From Eurosta solidaginis (Eukaryota; Arthropoda; Insecta; Diptera; Tephritidae), in contig NC_090320.1 in assembly GCF_040869045.1 (NCBI RefSeq), positions 150,124,941 through 150,188,940 of the forward strand: DNA of 64,000 nucleotides. Reading direction: 5' to 3'. Below are positions 20,693-32,801 of the stretch, piece after piece. Each line of letters opens with the position of its first letter. The first letter of the stretch is position 1. Under the pieces are notes generated by a model, which had not been told where the DNA came from, did not search any database, and was given only the letters and a program-made list of their open reading frames with translations. The translations under genes and the position numbers were made by a program.

Positions 20693-22174
20693 TTACTGTG
20701 TTGAAGGTTTATCTGAAGGACTCACAGCACCATTGGGCTGTTTGTACCCCTCCAGCACCTTCGTCTTGACGTCGTCGTCCTCTTGTTGCACTTTTGGTTT
20801 AGAGTATTCGAGGCCCCCTTCAGCCTCTCGTAACTGTTGTGCCGGGTGTTCCTCTGTGCGAGTCACAGAACAATTTAGCGGTTGTTCCTCTTCTAGCACG
20901 TTCGTGGTGACGTCGGGGACCTCCACCTGTCTTTTTTCCCTTAGGCTTTTGAGGTCCTTTTCGACTTCGCCCCCCTCTAGCGTGTTAGGGTTTTTATCCT
21001 AGGGACTTCTTTTCCTGAGTCGCATGTAAATTTTGCCAGTGCCAAAGGTCATTTTGCCAAGCTGCGTGTACAAAATATCCTCCGCCTGCTTGTTTATATG
21101 GAAGATGTAGAACTGGCCATCCTCGGTAGGCCGAGATACAGTAAGTACCTTCCAATCCTGTGTCGGTATGTTCGGATTCTGATTCTGCAGAAGTCGCAGT
21201 GTATCCTCCGACTTCATCAGGCATGATATTCATACCTTAACTTTTGGTACCGTGGCGATTTGAGCTTTATCCACCACCTCAAACCGCGCGTTCGTGCCTT
21301 GCCTTTGGAGGTTTGGAACCACTTCTTCCAGCTACCGTAAGCTCGCGATGTTGTCGCACGCTATCATCTTCACACCATAACACCATCCCACCGAATCAAA
21401 GGTTGGAAGGGGCTTACTTGGTTGTTCCCGCATCGTCTTAAGCATTAAGCTAGTAAGCTCCCTTTCCACAGATCTCCACCTTCCAGTAGTCATTTCTCCG
21501 AAAGAACTGCTACGATCAACCAGCGCCACAGTCAGTGACTGCTTTGCCACATCACTCATCTTCTCGGGAAAAGCAGGAGTCTTAGTGTTATCTCCCTTTG
21601 GCACCTCCGAGAAAGCCGGAGTCTTAGCGTTAACTCCCTTTAGCGCCTCCGAGAAAGCCGGAGTCTTAGCGTTATCTCCATTTGACTTATCTCCTACTTC
21701 CGTAGTTGGAACTTCGCTCTGACTCGCAGCTTTCGAGGTAGTTGCGACCTCGCTATTGGAGCTCATCTGTCTTACAGATTTGGGCCTACTTGTCTTGTCT
21801 ATGCGACTGCCCTGCCTCGCGGATCTAGGACTGGGTTCTTCCGCCGAACGTTGCCTCTTCATTCTGCCATTCGACGCTTCTTCCTCCTCGTACCGGTTGC
21901 AGAACCGAGGTTTTCTCGCAGCAAACCTTTTGAACTGCCTTCGGCCTACTTCTACCGCTTCATGAGCCCATTCCAAGCGCTCGATCTCCACTTCTGTTGG
22001 GTCGACCACTGCTCCCAAGCGTTGTGCAATTCTTAGTGCTGCACGGTACTGCGAGCGAGCTCTTTTACTTCCTCTGATCCGTACGCTTCTCCTCTCTTCT
22101 ACTCCGTTTTCATTTGTGTGCTTCTCCAACACGGGTTCATTCAGCACTACTCTCCCTCCCCGAGTCCGATGCAT
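20693..22174 (-). pseudogene. LOA-like LINE ORF1 with DUF4780-like domain
   Basis: The N-terminal part (22174-21332) is basic and Ser/Pro-rich, with RRSVRIRGSKRARSQYRAAL and three near-identical NAKTPAFSE-type repeats (about 21700-21560). The middle has VALVDRSSSFGEMTTGRW, PTFDSVGWCYGVKMIACDN and, after a frame change, PNIPTQDWKVLTV and QFYIFHINKQAEDILY, matching what I know of the DUF4780 domain of insect LINE ORF1 proteins. A disordered acidic tail (20926-20693) follows. It probably packages RNA. An upstream frame at 22439-22206 may be leader or an N-terminal extension. Confidence 0.65.
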
Positions 22175-22496
22175 CGCTTAATTCGTATATGTCGTCCTTG
22201 GATTGCTACTCAGTCCTCCTCTTTACATCGTCCTTATTACAATCAGGTAATGAGTCGTTCATCTTGTCCAGTATTATATACGGGGAAAGAACCGTCCGCC
22301 ATACTTCCCGAAGTGGCCCGGTATCGGGAAGGCTCCATTCGAACACAGCCGAATTTTTCCCCTGGCTGCAAATCGTCCAATAGGCGCGGTCCGCGTAACA
22401 CTCTGGATTAGGGGGTTGGCAGTTCTTGGTCACCGACATCCCGCCGCCCTCCTATGAGGCGAAACGGCGTAGATGTCAGTCCTAAACAGCCCCGCC

Positions 22497-22853
22497 TCAC
22501 AGTCGGCCGCTATGGAGTTCGATAACATAAAATACTCCCCACTTATAAAGAAGGAAAAAATAATTCTACCTCCGCTCCAAACCAATCTCGGCCTTAAAGA
22601 AGGCGAAGCTTTTCCTCATCTTTCCAGAGATTTCAGAAGCAATAATAAAGAAAGGGATTTTTGTGGGACCGCAAAATAGGAAAATGATGACCAATAACCA
22701 TTTCAAAGAACTATTGTCACCAGTGGAGGCAGCAGCGTGGGATTCTTTTGAAAAGGTCGTTACTTCTTTTTTAGGCAAACACAAAAGTCCTAACTACGAG
22801 ATGATAGTGAACGACTTAAACAAAAACTATGCGGAAATGGGTAAATAAAAAAC
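22497..22853 (+). pseudogene. Widespread arthropod element-associated protein, C-terminal part
   Basis: The frame reads SPLIKKEKIILPPLQTNLGL and, after a one-base frame change near 22630, IIKKGIFVGPQNRKMM, then SPVEAAAWDSFEKVVTSFLG and SPNYEMIVNDL. These motifs follow the WRLFIDSSK-type block in the same family of arthropod proteins (usual KILLPPLHIKLGL and EGIFVGP.IRKLM). The two halves (15436-15850 and here) therefore belong to one gene. The linking residues and the true C-terminus (the part after NYxxMG) are missing. The frame ends with TAA near 22848. Confidence 0.6.
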
Positions 22854-23042
22854 ATATTTAAGATCGTTTTGTCAGTTAACTTTAAAACCTATCTGCCCGA
22901 TAAACAACAAATTTGTATGAAAATTTTTAAATTTACATGATAATATATAGCCCTAAATCCGAATTCATCGTCCAGTTCCGAACAAACATGAACGGGAAAA
23001 ATGTAAACAAAAAATTTGTTCTGAATTGAAAGATAAGTTCAG

Positions 23043-23342
23043 CCTAAGGAATTGGATTCACACCCCGGGCAAAGCAACATCAAAATTTTAGAAATAAGGT
23101 TTTTCAATTAGAAGACAATTTTTCTAAGCGAAGTCGCCCCTCGGCAGAGTTTGGCAAGCACTCCGAGTGTATTTCTGCCATGAAAAGCTCTCAGTGAAAA
23201 CTCATCTGCCTCGCATATGCCGTTCGGAGTCGGCATAAAACAAGTAGGTCCCGTCCCGCCAATTTGTAGGAAAATTAAAAAGGAGCACGACGCAAATTGG
23301 AAGAGAAGCTCGGCCTTAGATCTCTGAAGAGCATGGCGAAAG
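23043..23342 (-). repeat. Dispersed repeat known from higher flies
   Basis: The block includes GCCCGGGGTGTGAATCC and TGAGTTTTCACTGAGAGC in minus sense and CCGACTCCGAACGGCAT. I recall the same sequence as a very common dispersed repeat in brachyceran fly genomes (tephritids and calyptrates). GGTGTGAATCC resembles a tRNA B box, so it may be SINE-like, but I see no A box. Confidence 0.6.
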
Positions 23343-24218
23343 GTTTCACCAGCAAATTAAAAAGATTGAATGTCGGTATCAAGGAGTCTGAAATGTCGCT
23401 ATGATGGGTGACTACTGTTAGTTTCTCATAAGAGAAACCGATCCTAATCTAAATAAGCGTCAATACAAGACACATAACTTTTTCAATAATAAAATAAGAT
23501 CCGTAATGATTGTTAGTTATCTTTAAATCTGCATCGCCTAGCAAAAAGTGTTGTATGCACAGTTTATAGCATAGAGGTTAAGTAATGATTAGATAATGCT
23601 AATGATTGCTAATTAACCTTCATTTGCGAAATTCTCGAATTCATTAAATAATTAGAAATAGTTCACCTAATTCCCATTAGATAATTGAAATTTTTTTTCT
23701 AATGTTAAATCTAATTGCAATTAGTTGCCATTAGCAAAAAAAAATTGGGTTACCTTTACAATTAGAAATCTAATTGACTTCTGCTAATGCAATTAGATAT
23801 TCAATTAGCTCGAATTAGAATCAAGTAAACAGGAAATATTCAAGTTAAACAAATCTATATATATATAAATAAGTGCACATTTTTGGTGTTACTTTATAAC
23901 TTGAGACCGGCTCCACCAAATTCAACCAAATTTCTACGGTACATTTGGGCTATCATGTAGATGGTTTCTGTAAAGTTTGATTGAATTTGGTCGATCGGTT
24001 CGATCGGATATATCACACCAAGCTACGGCTACGTTTCATACCAATAGATGATGCTTAATTGCATATTGCGGTTCATGAGATATATCACACCAAGCCACAG
24101 CTACGTTTCATACCAATAGATGATGCTTATTTGCATATTTGGGTTATTTCATGAATGGAGTAGGTAGTGCTTATTTCCATTTTGCATTATTCAATGGAAT
24201 TGAGGTTTCTAGAATTAT
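23343..24218. repeat. Mixed AT-rich repeats including an I-like LINE tail
   Basis: 23498-23572 is the inverted copy of 10042-10113. 23590-23822 is AT-rich with many CTAATTGCAATTAG-like palindromes. 23823-23856 matches the start of the I-like LINE 3' UTR. 24008-24068 and 24079-24140 are a direct repeat of about 60 bp (ATATATCACACCAAGC start) in a further repeat of unknown type. No gene. Confidence 0.55.
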
Positions 24219-25737
24219 TGCCCCTATTACCGTTTACAACTCAACTCTGGTTGGGTTGAAATTTCGCAATTTGGTATTACAGATTACAACTCAACCTGTC
24301 AAAAAAAATGTCGGTTGAGTTGTCTAGTCTAACAACATTTTGTGGCATTACCGTTTACAACGTTGTGTTAGTGTAGTTGTCAAAGACGTCAAAATCTTAC
24401 AACTGATTACTAGCAGTCGTCTCATACAATTTTGGAGTTGTTTCGAAAAAATTTTACGTTTTAGAAGACGTTTCATCACCAAATTTTTAACAAAAATTTT
24501 CAAAGTTGGTATCAAAAGACGCGTTTCGACCTCCGATTTAAGAATCCGAAAACAAAAATTAAAAATTTTATTTCTATCATATCATTTCCGTTCAAATTTT
24601 CATGTGGTTGTATTTTGCCAGATTTTTTGTACACACTAATGCAGAAAGGCGTTGGACCTACCCAGGGTTATTTTTACAAATCGCGGCCAAAGGCCGCCAA
24701 CACAGCAAGATCTTCTGTGCACAAAAACCCGTGGATCGGGCCTCATATTTCTGACCCTGTCGGGCCATTTTGTGGGTTTTTGTAAATATTTTGCGACAGA
24801 AATAATATTCTTAATTTCCGATCGAAACGCTTTTTTTTGATACCACCTTTGATAAGAGTTAGATGGTGCACGGGCTCATAAAACGTTACAGAAAAGAAAA
24901 AAAAATAAAATTTAAAGCCGGTAGTTAAACATTTTTTAATCAAACAATAATCAACAATTTTGTGCACATTTATAGAAAAAACAACGTTTCAACGAAGGAT
25001 TACATTGAATAACTTTTTGACTTTATGGAGCGACATTCCGAAGTTGGACGAAGCTGGCCGCAGTTCGGATGCAGCCAAAATAGGTGAAATTATGCGAACG
25101 TGAGTCCCATTGATACTAATCACTACTCCAATTTTTGCTGTTTGGGTTTTAATCAGCTTCGCGCAAATATGCTCCTTAATAATATCTAAAACAATTCCAA
25201 CACCAAAATCATTTCCATAGCATTTTTGATAGCTGCCATCAGCAAGGAATCTGAATGTGGCGCATAATTTTAAAATAGGGGTACAGCCTTCCCTCGAAAG
25301 CGTTTGGGGAAATGGTCCTTAATTTTGTTTAGTAATGAGCAAAATGCTTCCCTTCAAATCTGCAAAATAACTTCATTTGAAGCTTATCATTTATCACTTA
25401 AACATTTTCTTACTTGGTGCTTGGTAGTTCCAAGGGGTTGGAATGATGACGCGAATGTTTTCCGTATTCGCGACATGTTAATCACCAACATTTTCGCCAT
25501 TATCAAATAGATTTCATATCATATAATATCTTGTAATAACAAAATCATTTTTGCAAATGATTAAATTTTCGCCACAAATTGATCACTTTCTTAGGTCATC
25601 TTAGGTTGGCAGCACCAATTCAACTTCAACTGAAATAAGTTGTAATTCGTAATACCAAACAGGAGTTGAGTTGTCTGAAAGTTGAGTTGTTTTAATTACA
25701 ACCCAAATAAGTTGAGTTGTATACCGTCATGGGGGCA
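24219..25737 (-). mobile_element. PIF/Harbinger derivative with terminal repeats and TAT duplication
   Basis: The ends match as imperfect inverted repeats (TGCCCCTATTACCGTTTACA at the left, TGCCCCCATGACGGTATACA read inward from the right, both followed by ACTCAAC). TAT flanks both sides (24216-24218, 25738-25740), a 3-bp duplication like that of PIF/Harbinger. The 1519-bp body holds a decayed Harbinger transposase fragment. Confidence 0.75.
25025..25480 (-). pseudogene. Harbinger transposase fragment
   Basis: Minus-strand pieces read LLNKIKDHFPKRFRGKAVPL (about 25345-25283) and, in the next frame, FRFLADGSYQKCYGNDFGVG (about 25265-25205), then EHICAKLIKTQ and VVISINGTHVRIISP (about 25120-25076). 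This matches the N-terminal half of HARBI1-like transposases up to the first catalytic motif, where INGTHV stands in place of the usual VDGTHV, so the catalytic Asp is lost. The remainder of the catalytic domain is absent. This is an internally deleted, non-autonomous copy. Confidence 0.6.
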
Positions 25738-26117
25738 TATAATTTGACGTTCGGCATTTCTCAAGTGAAAACCAAATGAAAAAAAGAAGTCATTTGTTTT
25801 TTTTTTTTTTTTTTTTTTTTTCATAAAAACTGTGAAAAAAATGAACTGGGTTTAAGTAAATTGGGTATACGCAGTGCTTCAATTTGGTGAGTAATGTCCC
25901 ACTAAATTTATTAAGTGTGATTTTGTTGTGTCAAAGAAACAACATTGTAAGAGAATTGCGTTGCTTTTCTTCAGAAACAACCATGAATACAGTTGAAATA
26001 ATCTCAGAAATTGCTGGCCGACTGCATTCTTGCATCTGCAAATTAATTTTAAATTAAGATTTTGGCAACAAGAATTCAAGAGTATCGAATTCATCGCATT
26101 TTTTACGACGAAGCGCT
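25738..26117. other. Spacer with poly(T) and left half of a split frame
   Basis: A run of about 26 T's ends near 25820. From about 26046 a plus frame opens and reaches the BEL insertion site; it continues at 38012. The last five bases (26113-26117, GCGCT) are the BEL target duplication. Confidence 0.6.
26046..26117 (+). pseudogene. Unidentified frame, left part, split by BEL
   Basis: The frame reads ATRIQEYRIHRIFYDEAL up to the duplication. Removing BEL with one copy of the duplication joins it in frame to 38012-38267 (VHYFGQYFRFLEIKTRHS). I do not recognise the protein. The joint being in frame supports both the insertion model and a former coding status. Confidence 0.4.
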
Positions 26118-26508
26118 TATTTAAGCCAACAGCCCAAACTCAAAACATAAAAGGTCGCTCTCGCACTTTTTCTTATATTGGTTAACAGTGCCAGTCAAAC
26201 TGTTTATGTTAACCCTACAAATGTACATCGCTGTAATAAATAAACAGTTTGACTGGCAAGCGGTATTGTCCTGTTATACATTTTTTACTTCACTTGTTTT
26301 CACACATCAAGGAGAAAGGACATATCCCGCCGCAGTTCCAGCTTCACCAACTAAAAGGTAATCTAAAATTGTAAATATATTAATTTTGTGCACAATATTT
26401 ATGTTAAATAAAGATATTATATTAATTAAATTCTAATACCAAACTTTTCTTCTTTTTTGCACTATATCTTGACCGGCACCATCCCTGAGCTGTGGCCCGG
26501 CCAAGATA
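26118..26508 (+). repeat. BEL 5' LTR
   Basis: This matches 37617-38006 from AAGCCAACAGCCC to CCCGGCCAAGA. Its first bases read TATTTAAGCC where the 3' copy has TGTTTAGGCC. A pair of TAAACAGTTTGACTGGC-like inverted motifs lies near 26192-26260. Sequence after 26508 (TTGGTCATTCAATC) would be the primer-binding area; I cannot name the tRNA. Confidence 0.88.
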
Positions 26509-27580
26509 TTGGTCATTCAATCCGTTTTTTCATCACAGCGACCACTTTAGCATCAACAAGCACACAGTGTTTAAATATTATTAAAGCGACCATTTTACGA
26601 ACCAACACAGTGTTTTAAATATTTAATTGCATGTCAATAGCAGCAGCAATACCAACTTAAACAACACAGGAACTAACAATCCATTTGTTTATATATTATT
26701 GGATCCACTGCATCAAAATCGACATCTACAAATATAAAAAGGTACGTGGTATATTTCAGTGGTACACGTTCAAATAAAATTAGTGAAAGTGAAAAGTGCG
26801 CGAGTGATATTGTGAAAAAATTAAATACAAAGTTTGTTTTGTACAAATAGGCCATTTGTCCATCAAGTATTGCTTGCCGCCGACGGTAAATAATATTTGA
26901 CACCGCTTAAGGGTCTTCGCTGTTGCTTTATTGCACACAATTATTTGTACAAACAGTGTTTGGGAATAATTTAATAGAAAAGTGCAAGTAATTTTTCAAA
27001 AATAAATTAATTCAATATACATTTATATGACTTGCACTGCTCTGTTATTAACAGCCCACAACAACAACACTGCACTGTGTAATTAACCTCACTTTTGGGT
27101 TTGGTTCATCACAGTTGAATTTAAGAAAAATTAGTTTCACAAAAATCACTCAGCTTCTTTAGTGGACGGAACATTTTTCCTCCAACTCTTGCTCAGTTTT
27201 TCACTTGCGTTTGCTTTAAATCAATACTGTGCTACATACATATATACACGCACACGTACATAAATATAGTTGGTTTGCGAGCAATTACTTTTGGTTCTAA
27301 CACGTATATTTATACGTATATATATATTTATTTCATTGAGTCCACTGGTTTTATCACTCTTAAAATTATTAAATTTTAGTTTATTTGTTTCAAAATAAAT
27401 ATTTACGTTTGTAATTTTACACAAAATTTGTCAGAAATTAATTTAATTTGCTGGGTTGATTTTGTTGGTGGAAAGCGTTAACTAATTTATATTAGCAAAT
27501 TGGGTAATTCCACAGATTCTGTCTCTGTGTACGTAATTTATTTGAAAAATCAATTCTTTCGATTTTTTTAAACTTCCAAT

Positions 27581-29115
27581 ATGGAAGCATATAACCGCTT
27601 AGTTGACACAATTATTGAGTTCGACATCGAATTTTTAAGCATAGCCACTAGCGAACACTCCAAAAATTCGCTGAAAATTCAGCAGCAGGAGTCGAAACCG
27701 ATGTGGGAAAAAGCTAAAGAAGCTTTTGATGCGTTACTACAATCAGAAAATATATCTGAGAAGAATGTTACTGCAATTAGAAAAAAAAAATAAGTCGTGC
27801 TATACTGTTTTTGTGCGGTGCATGACAAAAATTAATGACCTGGCCAAAAATTTGAGAAGGCAGAGAAGGAGAACGATGCTGCCTTCACGCCACGCAACTT
27901 GCACTTAGCACCTTGTGATACAGATATATTCAAAGGTGATTATTTGTCATGGCCAACTTTTCGTGACATGTTCACGGCCATTTATATTCTAAATAAAAGC
28001 CCGTCGCCAGTACACAAATTATACTATCTTATACAAAAAACCCAAGGTGAAGCCATCGTGAAGAAATCGTTAAGAACTGCGAATTGACGAATTATGGTTT
28101 TGATATAGCTTGGAAAAATTTGTGCGACAGGTATGAAAATAAGAGAATATTAGTCAACACCCAATTAAAGATTCTTTTCAACCTTCAATCAGTCGAAACT
28201 GAATGCGGTAATTCAATAAAAAGATTACAAAGGGACATAAATAATTGCATATCCTCGTTAGTAAGTCATCATATTGACACATCTAATTGGGATCCAATTA
28301 TTACATACTTATGTTCAACTAAGCTTCCTGATGTGACCCTTTCGCTATGGGAACAGTCCGTGGAAAACAAGACAGAAACTTCCAAGTGGGCGGATGTGGA
28401 CCGATTTCTGACAAATCGTTTTCAAACGTTCGAATCAGTCTCAGGTTTAAGAGGTACAAAGAGTACAAAACCTCAAAAGGTACAAACCTCAAAGCAGGCC
28501 TCTGAACATCCCCCGAAGAAACTTGGCGCTTTCCAAGCAAGTGTAGCTAAAGGCACTTGTAAAATGTGTCAAAGCAATGATCACAAAATTTATGCGTGTT
28601 CAAAGTTCAAAAATGTGAACACCAATGAAAGACTTGCTTTCATAAAAAGAAATCACTTCTGCCTAAACTGTCTGTCATCGGGACATTCAGTGTCAAAATG
28701 CACAAGTGCGCACAATTGCAGCAACTGCCATTTAAGACATAATACCCTTCTGCATTTGCAGACACGTAAGGCAAAACTTACACAGGCAAATAATTCTGCA
28801 GATTCATCGGATGAGCAACCGTCCACTTCAAGGCAAGCTCAATCTCAAAATGAATCTGCAAAACAAAAAAAGCAGCAAAATAAAACTACTGTAAAATCTA
28901 ATTTTATTAATACCAGTAAAGGGGTTTTACTAGGCACAGCTCGCGTCACCATTCATTATAATGGTACAGATTTTTCGGCCAGAGCTCTCATAGATTCGGG
29001 ATCTGAATGCTCTTTTATCACTGAAAGACTCAGACGAAGAATCAACCTGCCAACTCGAAAGATGCATGCTCAAGTTTCGGGCATCAATAATTCAGTTTCT
29101 GCGCAGGTAAAATAG
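27581..29115 (+). pseudogene. BEL gag and protease start
   Basis: The N-terminal part (27581-27793) reads EAYNRLVDTIIEFDIEFLS. After frame changes comes FKGDYLSWPTFRDMFTAIY (near 27935), the DUF1759-type BEL gag signature. The main frame (28084-29115) has the capsid-like region, then a double zinc-knuckle array CKMCQSNDHKIYAC and CLNCLSSGHSVSKC (about 28563-28720). The protease follows, with ALIDSGSECSFI (near 28984) and its Asp-Ser-Gly triad. A TAG at 29113-29115 ends the frame, which resumes in the same phase. Gag forms the particle and the protease matures it. Confidence 0.85.
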
Positions 29116-29130
29116 GCATGCGCCATTCAG

Positions 29131-32100
29131 TTGCGGTCCCCAGTTGACCCACTAATTTCTATTGACGCTTTAGTTCTAGTTCTACCACATTTGACAGGTA
29201 ATTTGCCAACATGCGATGTTAGTGCATTAACACAACAAGCATTCCCTGATCTAGTGCTTGCGGATACGCGTTTCTTCGTGAATGAGCCAGTTGATCTTGT
29301 TCTGGGCGGGGATATTTATCCGCAAATCATATTAGACGGTATCAAAAAAAAATATTCTTAGCACTCTTTTAGCTCAAGAAACTGTCTTTGGTTGGATACT
29401 GACTGGTCGTGCTGATGCAGCCAGTCCAACCAATCATAATCGGGTATCCTTTTACAATGAAGTGGCTTTAGACAAGCAGCTAAGGTCATTTTTCGAGCTC
29501 GAAGACACGCCGAAAGCTAAAGCCTCCACATTAGAAGATACATTTTGTGAGGAATTGTATCAACGTACAACGCAGCGGAATTCTGACGGAAGATACATTG
29601 TGTCGCTTCCGTTCAGGTCAGAATTCCCAGGAGAGATAAATCTAGTTCCATCATTAAGAATAGCGTGCTCTCAATTCTATAAAGATGAAACCCGACTTAG
29701 AAAAAATCTAGATTTACAGAAAGAGTACAATATAGTCATACTAGAATACGAGACTATGGGGCATATGTCAAAATTAGATTCAATTCAATCGGCCAATGCA
29801 GTCGATAATTACTATTTACCACATCATGCAGTAATAAAAGAAGAAAGCATCTATACCTAAGTTAGAGTTGTTTTCAATGCTTCATCACGCTCTTCGAATG
29901 GTGTCAGCCTGAACGATGTTCTTCTTCCTGGTCCTGTGCTTCAGGCTGATCTACCAACATTAATTCTTCGCTGGCGACTTTTCAGATACGTCTATAATAG
30001 CGATATTGAGAAGATGTATAGGCAAATCCTAGTAGATCATAATCATACAAGATACCAAAGAATAGTTTTCCGCTCAAGTTCAGATGATCAAATCAGTCTG
30101 TATGAGCTCAAAACAGTGACATTTGGTATCAATTGTGCTCCTTATCTAGCAATAAGGACTTTACTTAAACTGGCTGATGATTCCGAAAAATCTCATCCAA
30201 TCGGCTCAAATATCCTACGTAAAAATATGTATGTCGACGACGTTCTTTCGGGCGGGCATACTATAGCATCTGCGATCAGAGCAAGAGATGAAATTTCCGG
30301 GGTTTTAAGTTCAGCTGGTTTTCCATTACGAAAATGGACTTCAAATTCCAGTGAGATATTACAGGGTATTCCCAAAGCTCATCTACTGAGCGAAGATTTC
30401 TTAGAATTTGAAGATTCAAGTAGTGTAAAGGCGCTCGGTATTAGGTGGAATGCTCATTCCGATCAGTTTTACTTCATAGCAAAACCTATAGAAGAAAACA
30501 CCGAGCCCACAAAAAGAGCGATACTATCTACTATCGCAAAACTCTTTGATCCATTAGGGTGGCTAGCTCCAACAATTATCGTGGCAAAAATGATTATGCA
30601 AAATATCTGGTTAGATAGTACTGGCTGGGATGAAACCGTTTCGTCTTCAACATTAGACAGGTGGAACAATTTTACCAATACGTACAAGGAGATCGACAAA
30701 ATACGAATACCGCGATGGGTAGCCTTTTCTCCAACAGAAAAGGTCGAAATCCACGGATTCTACGACGCCTCCGAGAAAGCGTATGGTGCAGCCGTGTATT
30801 TGGCAGTGGAAACCAACGACTGCATATTTGTGAATCTGCTTTTGGCAAAAACAAAAGTAGCACCCGTCAAAACCATCTCACTTCCTCGATTGGAACTTTG
30901 CGGAGCTGTATTATTAGCGGAGATAACCGAATCTATCTGCGCTAACCTTGATTTAGGTCAACAAAACATTCACCTGTGGACAGATTCGACTATCGTGCTG
31001 GCTTGGATACGAAAACCTCCGTGCTCATGGTCAACTTTCGTTGCGCATCGAATTACAAAAATCATCGGCAAAGTTGGAAGTTCATAGTGGTATCACGTGG
31101 ATTCAGGTACAAAACCAGCAGATTTAGCCAGTAGAGGAATACTAGCCGAGGATTTAGTCAACAATTCTCTGGGGTGGCAAGGTCCTTCTTGGCTCCAAGA
31201 AGAGAAGGAAAAGTGGCCAACACAAGATTTGGATTTTACCACGAATATTGCAGAAAAACGCGTACAAGTACATACTACCGCAATTTCAAGCAATATCAAT
31301 GATATTTTCGATAGGTTTTCAAATCTTCCTAGAGCTTTAAGAGTTATCTCATATATACTCAGGTTTTTTCATAGAACGCATTCTCAAACGAAAGATTGTA
31401 GTCAACCTGAATCTTATTTAATTTCCTCAGATGAATTAAAGCTACAACAACCCGTTTAATAAAACTTGCTCAAAAGCAATATTACGGATCAAAAATTTCG
31501 AGCTTGCAATCCAAAACACCAATTGGATCTAAAAGCGAAATACTGTCTCTCACCCCATATCTTGATGAAGACGAAGTAGTGAAAACGGGTGGCCGACTGG
31601 GTGCATCCAAAGATACAACCGAATCTGAACGCCATCCCATAATACTTCCGTACAATTGTAGGTTTACTCGTCTTTATGTTCAATTTGTCCATGAAATTTC
31701 TCTCCATGGTGAAAACGAATTAATGCTGCGCATCATTAGAACTCAATACTGGATTCCAAAAGTTAAAACCATGATACAATCCGTAATTCATAATTGTAAG
31801 ATCTGCACGATCTTCAAGAAACGATCTCAAAATCAGCTCATGGGCATTTACCAATACAGGGGTAGATTTCGCAGGGCCTTTCGATATTAAAAGTTACAGT
31901 GGGCGCGGGTGTCGTACCTCAAAGGGTTACGTTTGTCTGTTCGTTTGCTTTTCTACTAAGGCCATACATTTAGAAGCCACTAGTGATTTGAACACTTCCT
32001 CGTTTCTAGCCGCTCTTTCAAGATTCGTAGCTACACAAGGATGTCCAAGAAACATTTATTCGGACAATGGAACAAACTTTGTCGGTGCATCACGTGCATT

Positions 32101-32801
32101 AAAAACTGAATTTAAGGAATTTCTTGCCGATGCAAGAAACCAAACCCAATCAAAATATTCCCATCAGGCATTAAATTGGCATTTCATACCAGCAGGAGCT
32201 CCACACATGGGAGGACTATGGGAAGCGGGAGGAAAAAGCTTTAAAAGCCACTTCAGAAAAGTGACCTTAAACAACAAATTCACTTTTGAGGAATTTAACA
32301 CACTGTTATGTAGAATTGAGTCATGTCTCAACTCTCGTCCTCTTAGCCCCGCTTCAAATGAACCATCTGACCTTGAGGCTCTAACACCAGGACACTTTTT
32401 GATTGGAGGACATCTATTTGCACCAGCGAAAATCAGCATTGATGAAAATACTGCCTCAATTGTCAATCGCTGGCAGAAACTCAAGGCGTTGCATCAAAAC
32501 TTCTGCAGAAGCTGGAAATCAGAATATCTTTCGGAACTACAGAATACGGATAAAATGGAAGCATTCTAAATCAAATATGCAAGTGGGAGATATGGTGGTT
32601 ATACGGGAAGACAATCTTCCTCCCAACGAATGGAGATTGGGGCGTGTGATAAGGCTACACCCTGGTTCAGACAACCGGGTGCGCGTTGTGGATATAAGGA
32701 CTGAAAGGGGGCAAGTAACAAGACCACTTGTCAAACTAATATTACTACCACCATATACCGCGGAAACCGACCACACGACAGACCCTAATATTCAGCAGTA
32801 A
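29131..32801 (+). pseudogene. BEL pol (RT, RNase H, integrase)
   Basis: Pieces in order: end of protease (29131-29361, DLVLGGDIYPQI), pre-RT and RT (29366-30300) with VFNASSRSSNGVSLND, IEKMYRQILVD and the catalytic MYVDDVLSGGHT, and RNase H (about 30730-31000) with HGFYDASEKAYGAAVYLA and LWTDSTIVLAWI. An integrase zinc region follows (31600-31850), then the DDE core with NIYSDNGTNFVGAS and HFIPAGAPHMGGLWEAGGKS (31990-32240). The tail has a BEL-type DUF5641 motif (MQVGDMVVIREDNLPPNEWR, 32579-32640). In-phase stops lie at 29858-29860 and 31085-31087, the latter TAG beside a TGG; frame changes lie near 29362, 31460, 31890 and 32560. It cannot make a full polyprotein. Confidence 0.9.

Larger units (their letters stand above)
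17110..22460 (-). mobile_element. LOA-like LINE (I superfamily, with RNase H)
   Basis: A near full-length minus-strand LINE: ORF1 with a DUF4780-like region (about 22174-20693), ORF2 with endonuclease, RT and RNase H (about 20690-17240) and a 3' end with short CCTAA-type repeats (17111-17130). Domain order and the RNase H after RT fit LOA/Bilbo-type elements. Several stops and frame changes disrupt both ORFs. It lies within the arthropod gene split between 15850 and 22497. Confidence 0.8.

Noticed and set aside
23043..23342. tRNA gene
   Set aside because: Only a B-box-like stretch is present, with no A box or cloverleaf; it fits a dispersed repeat better.
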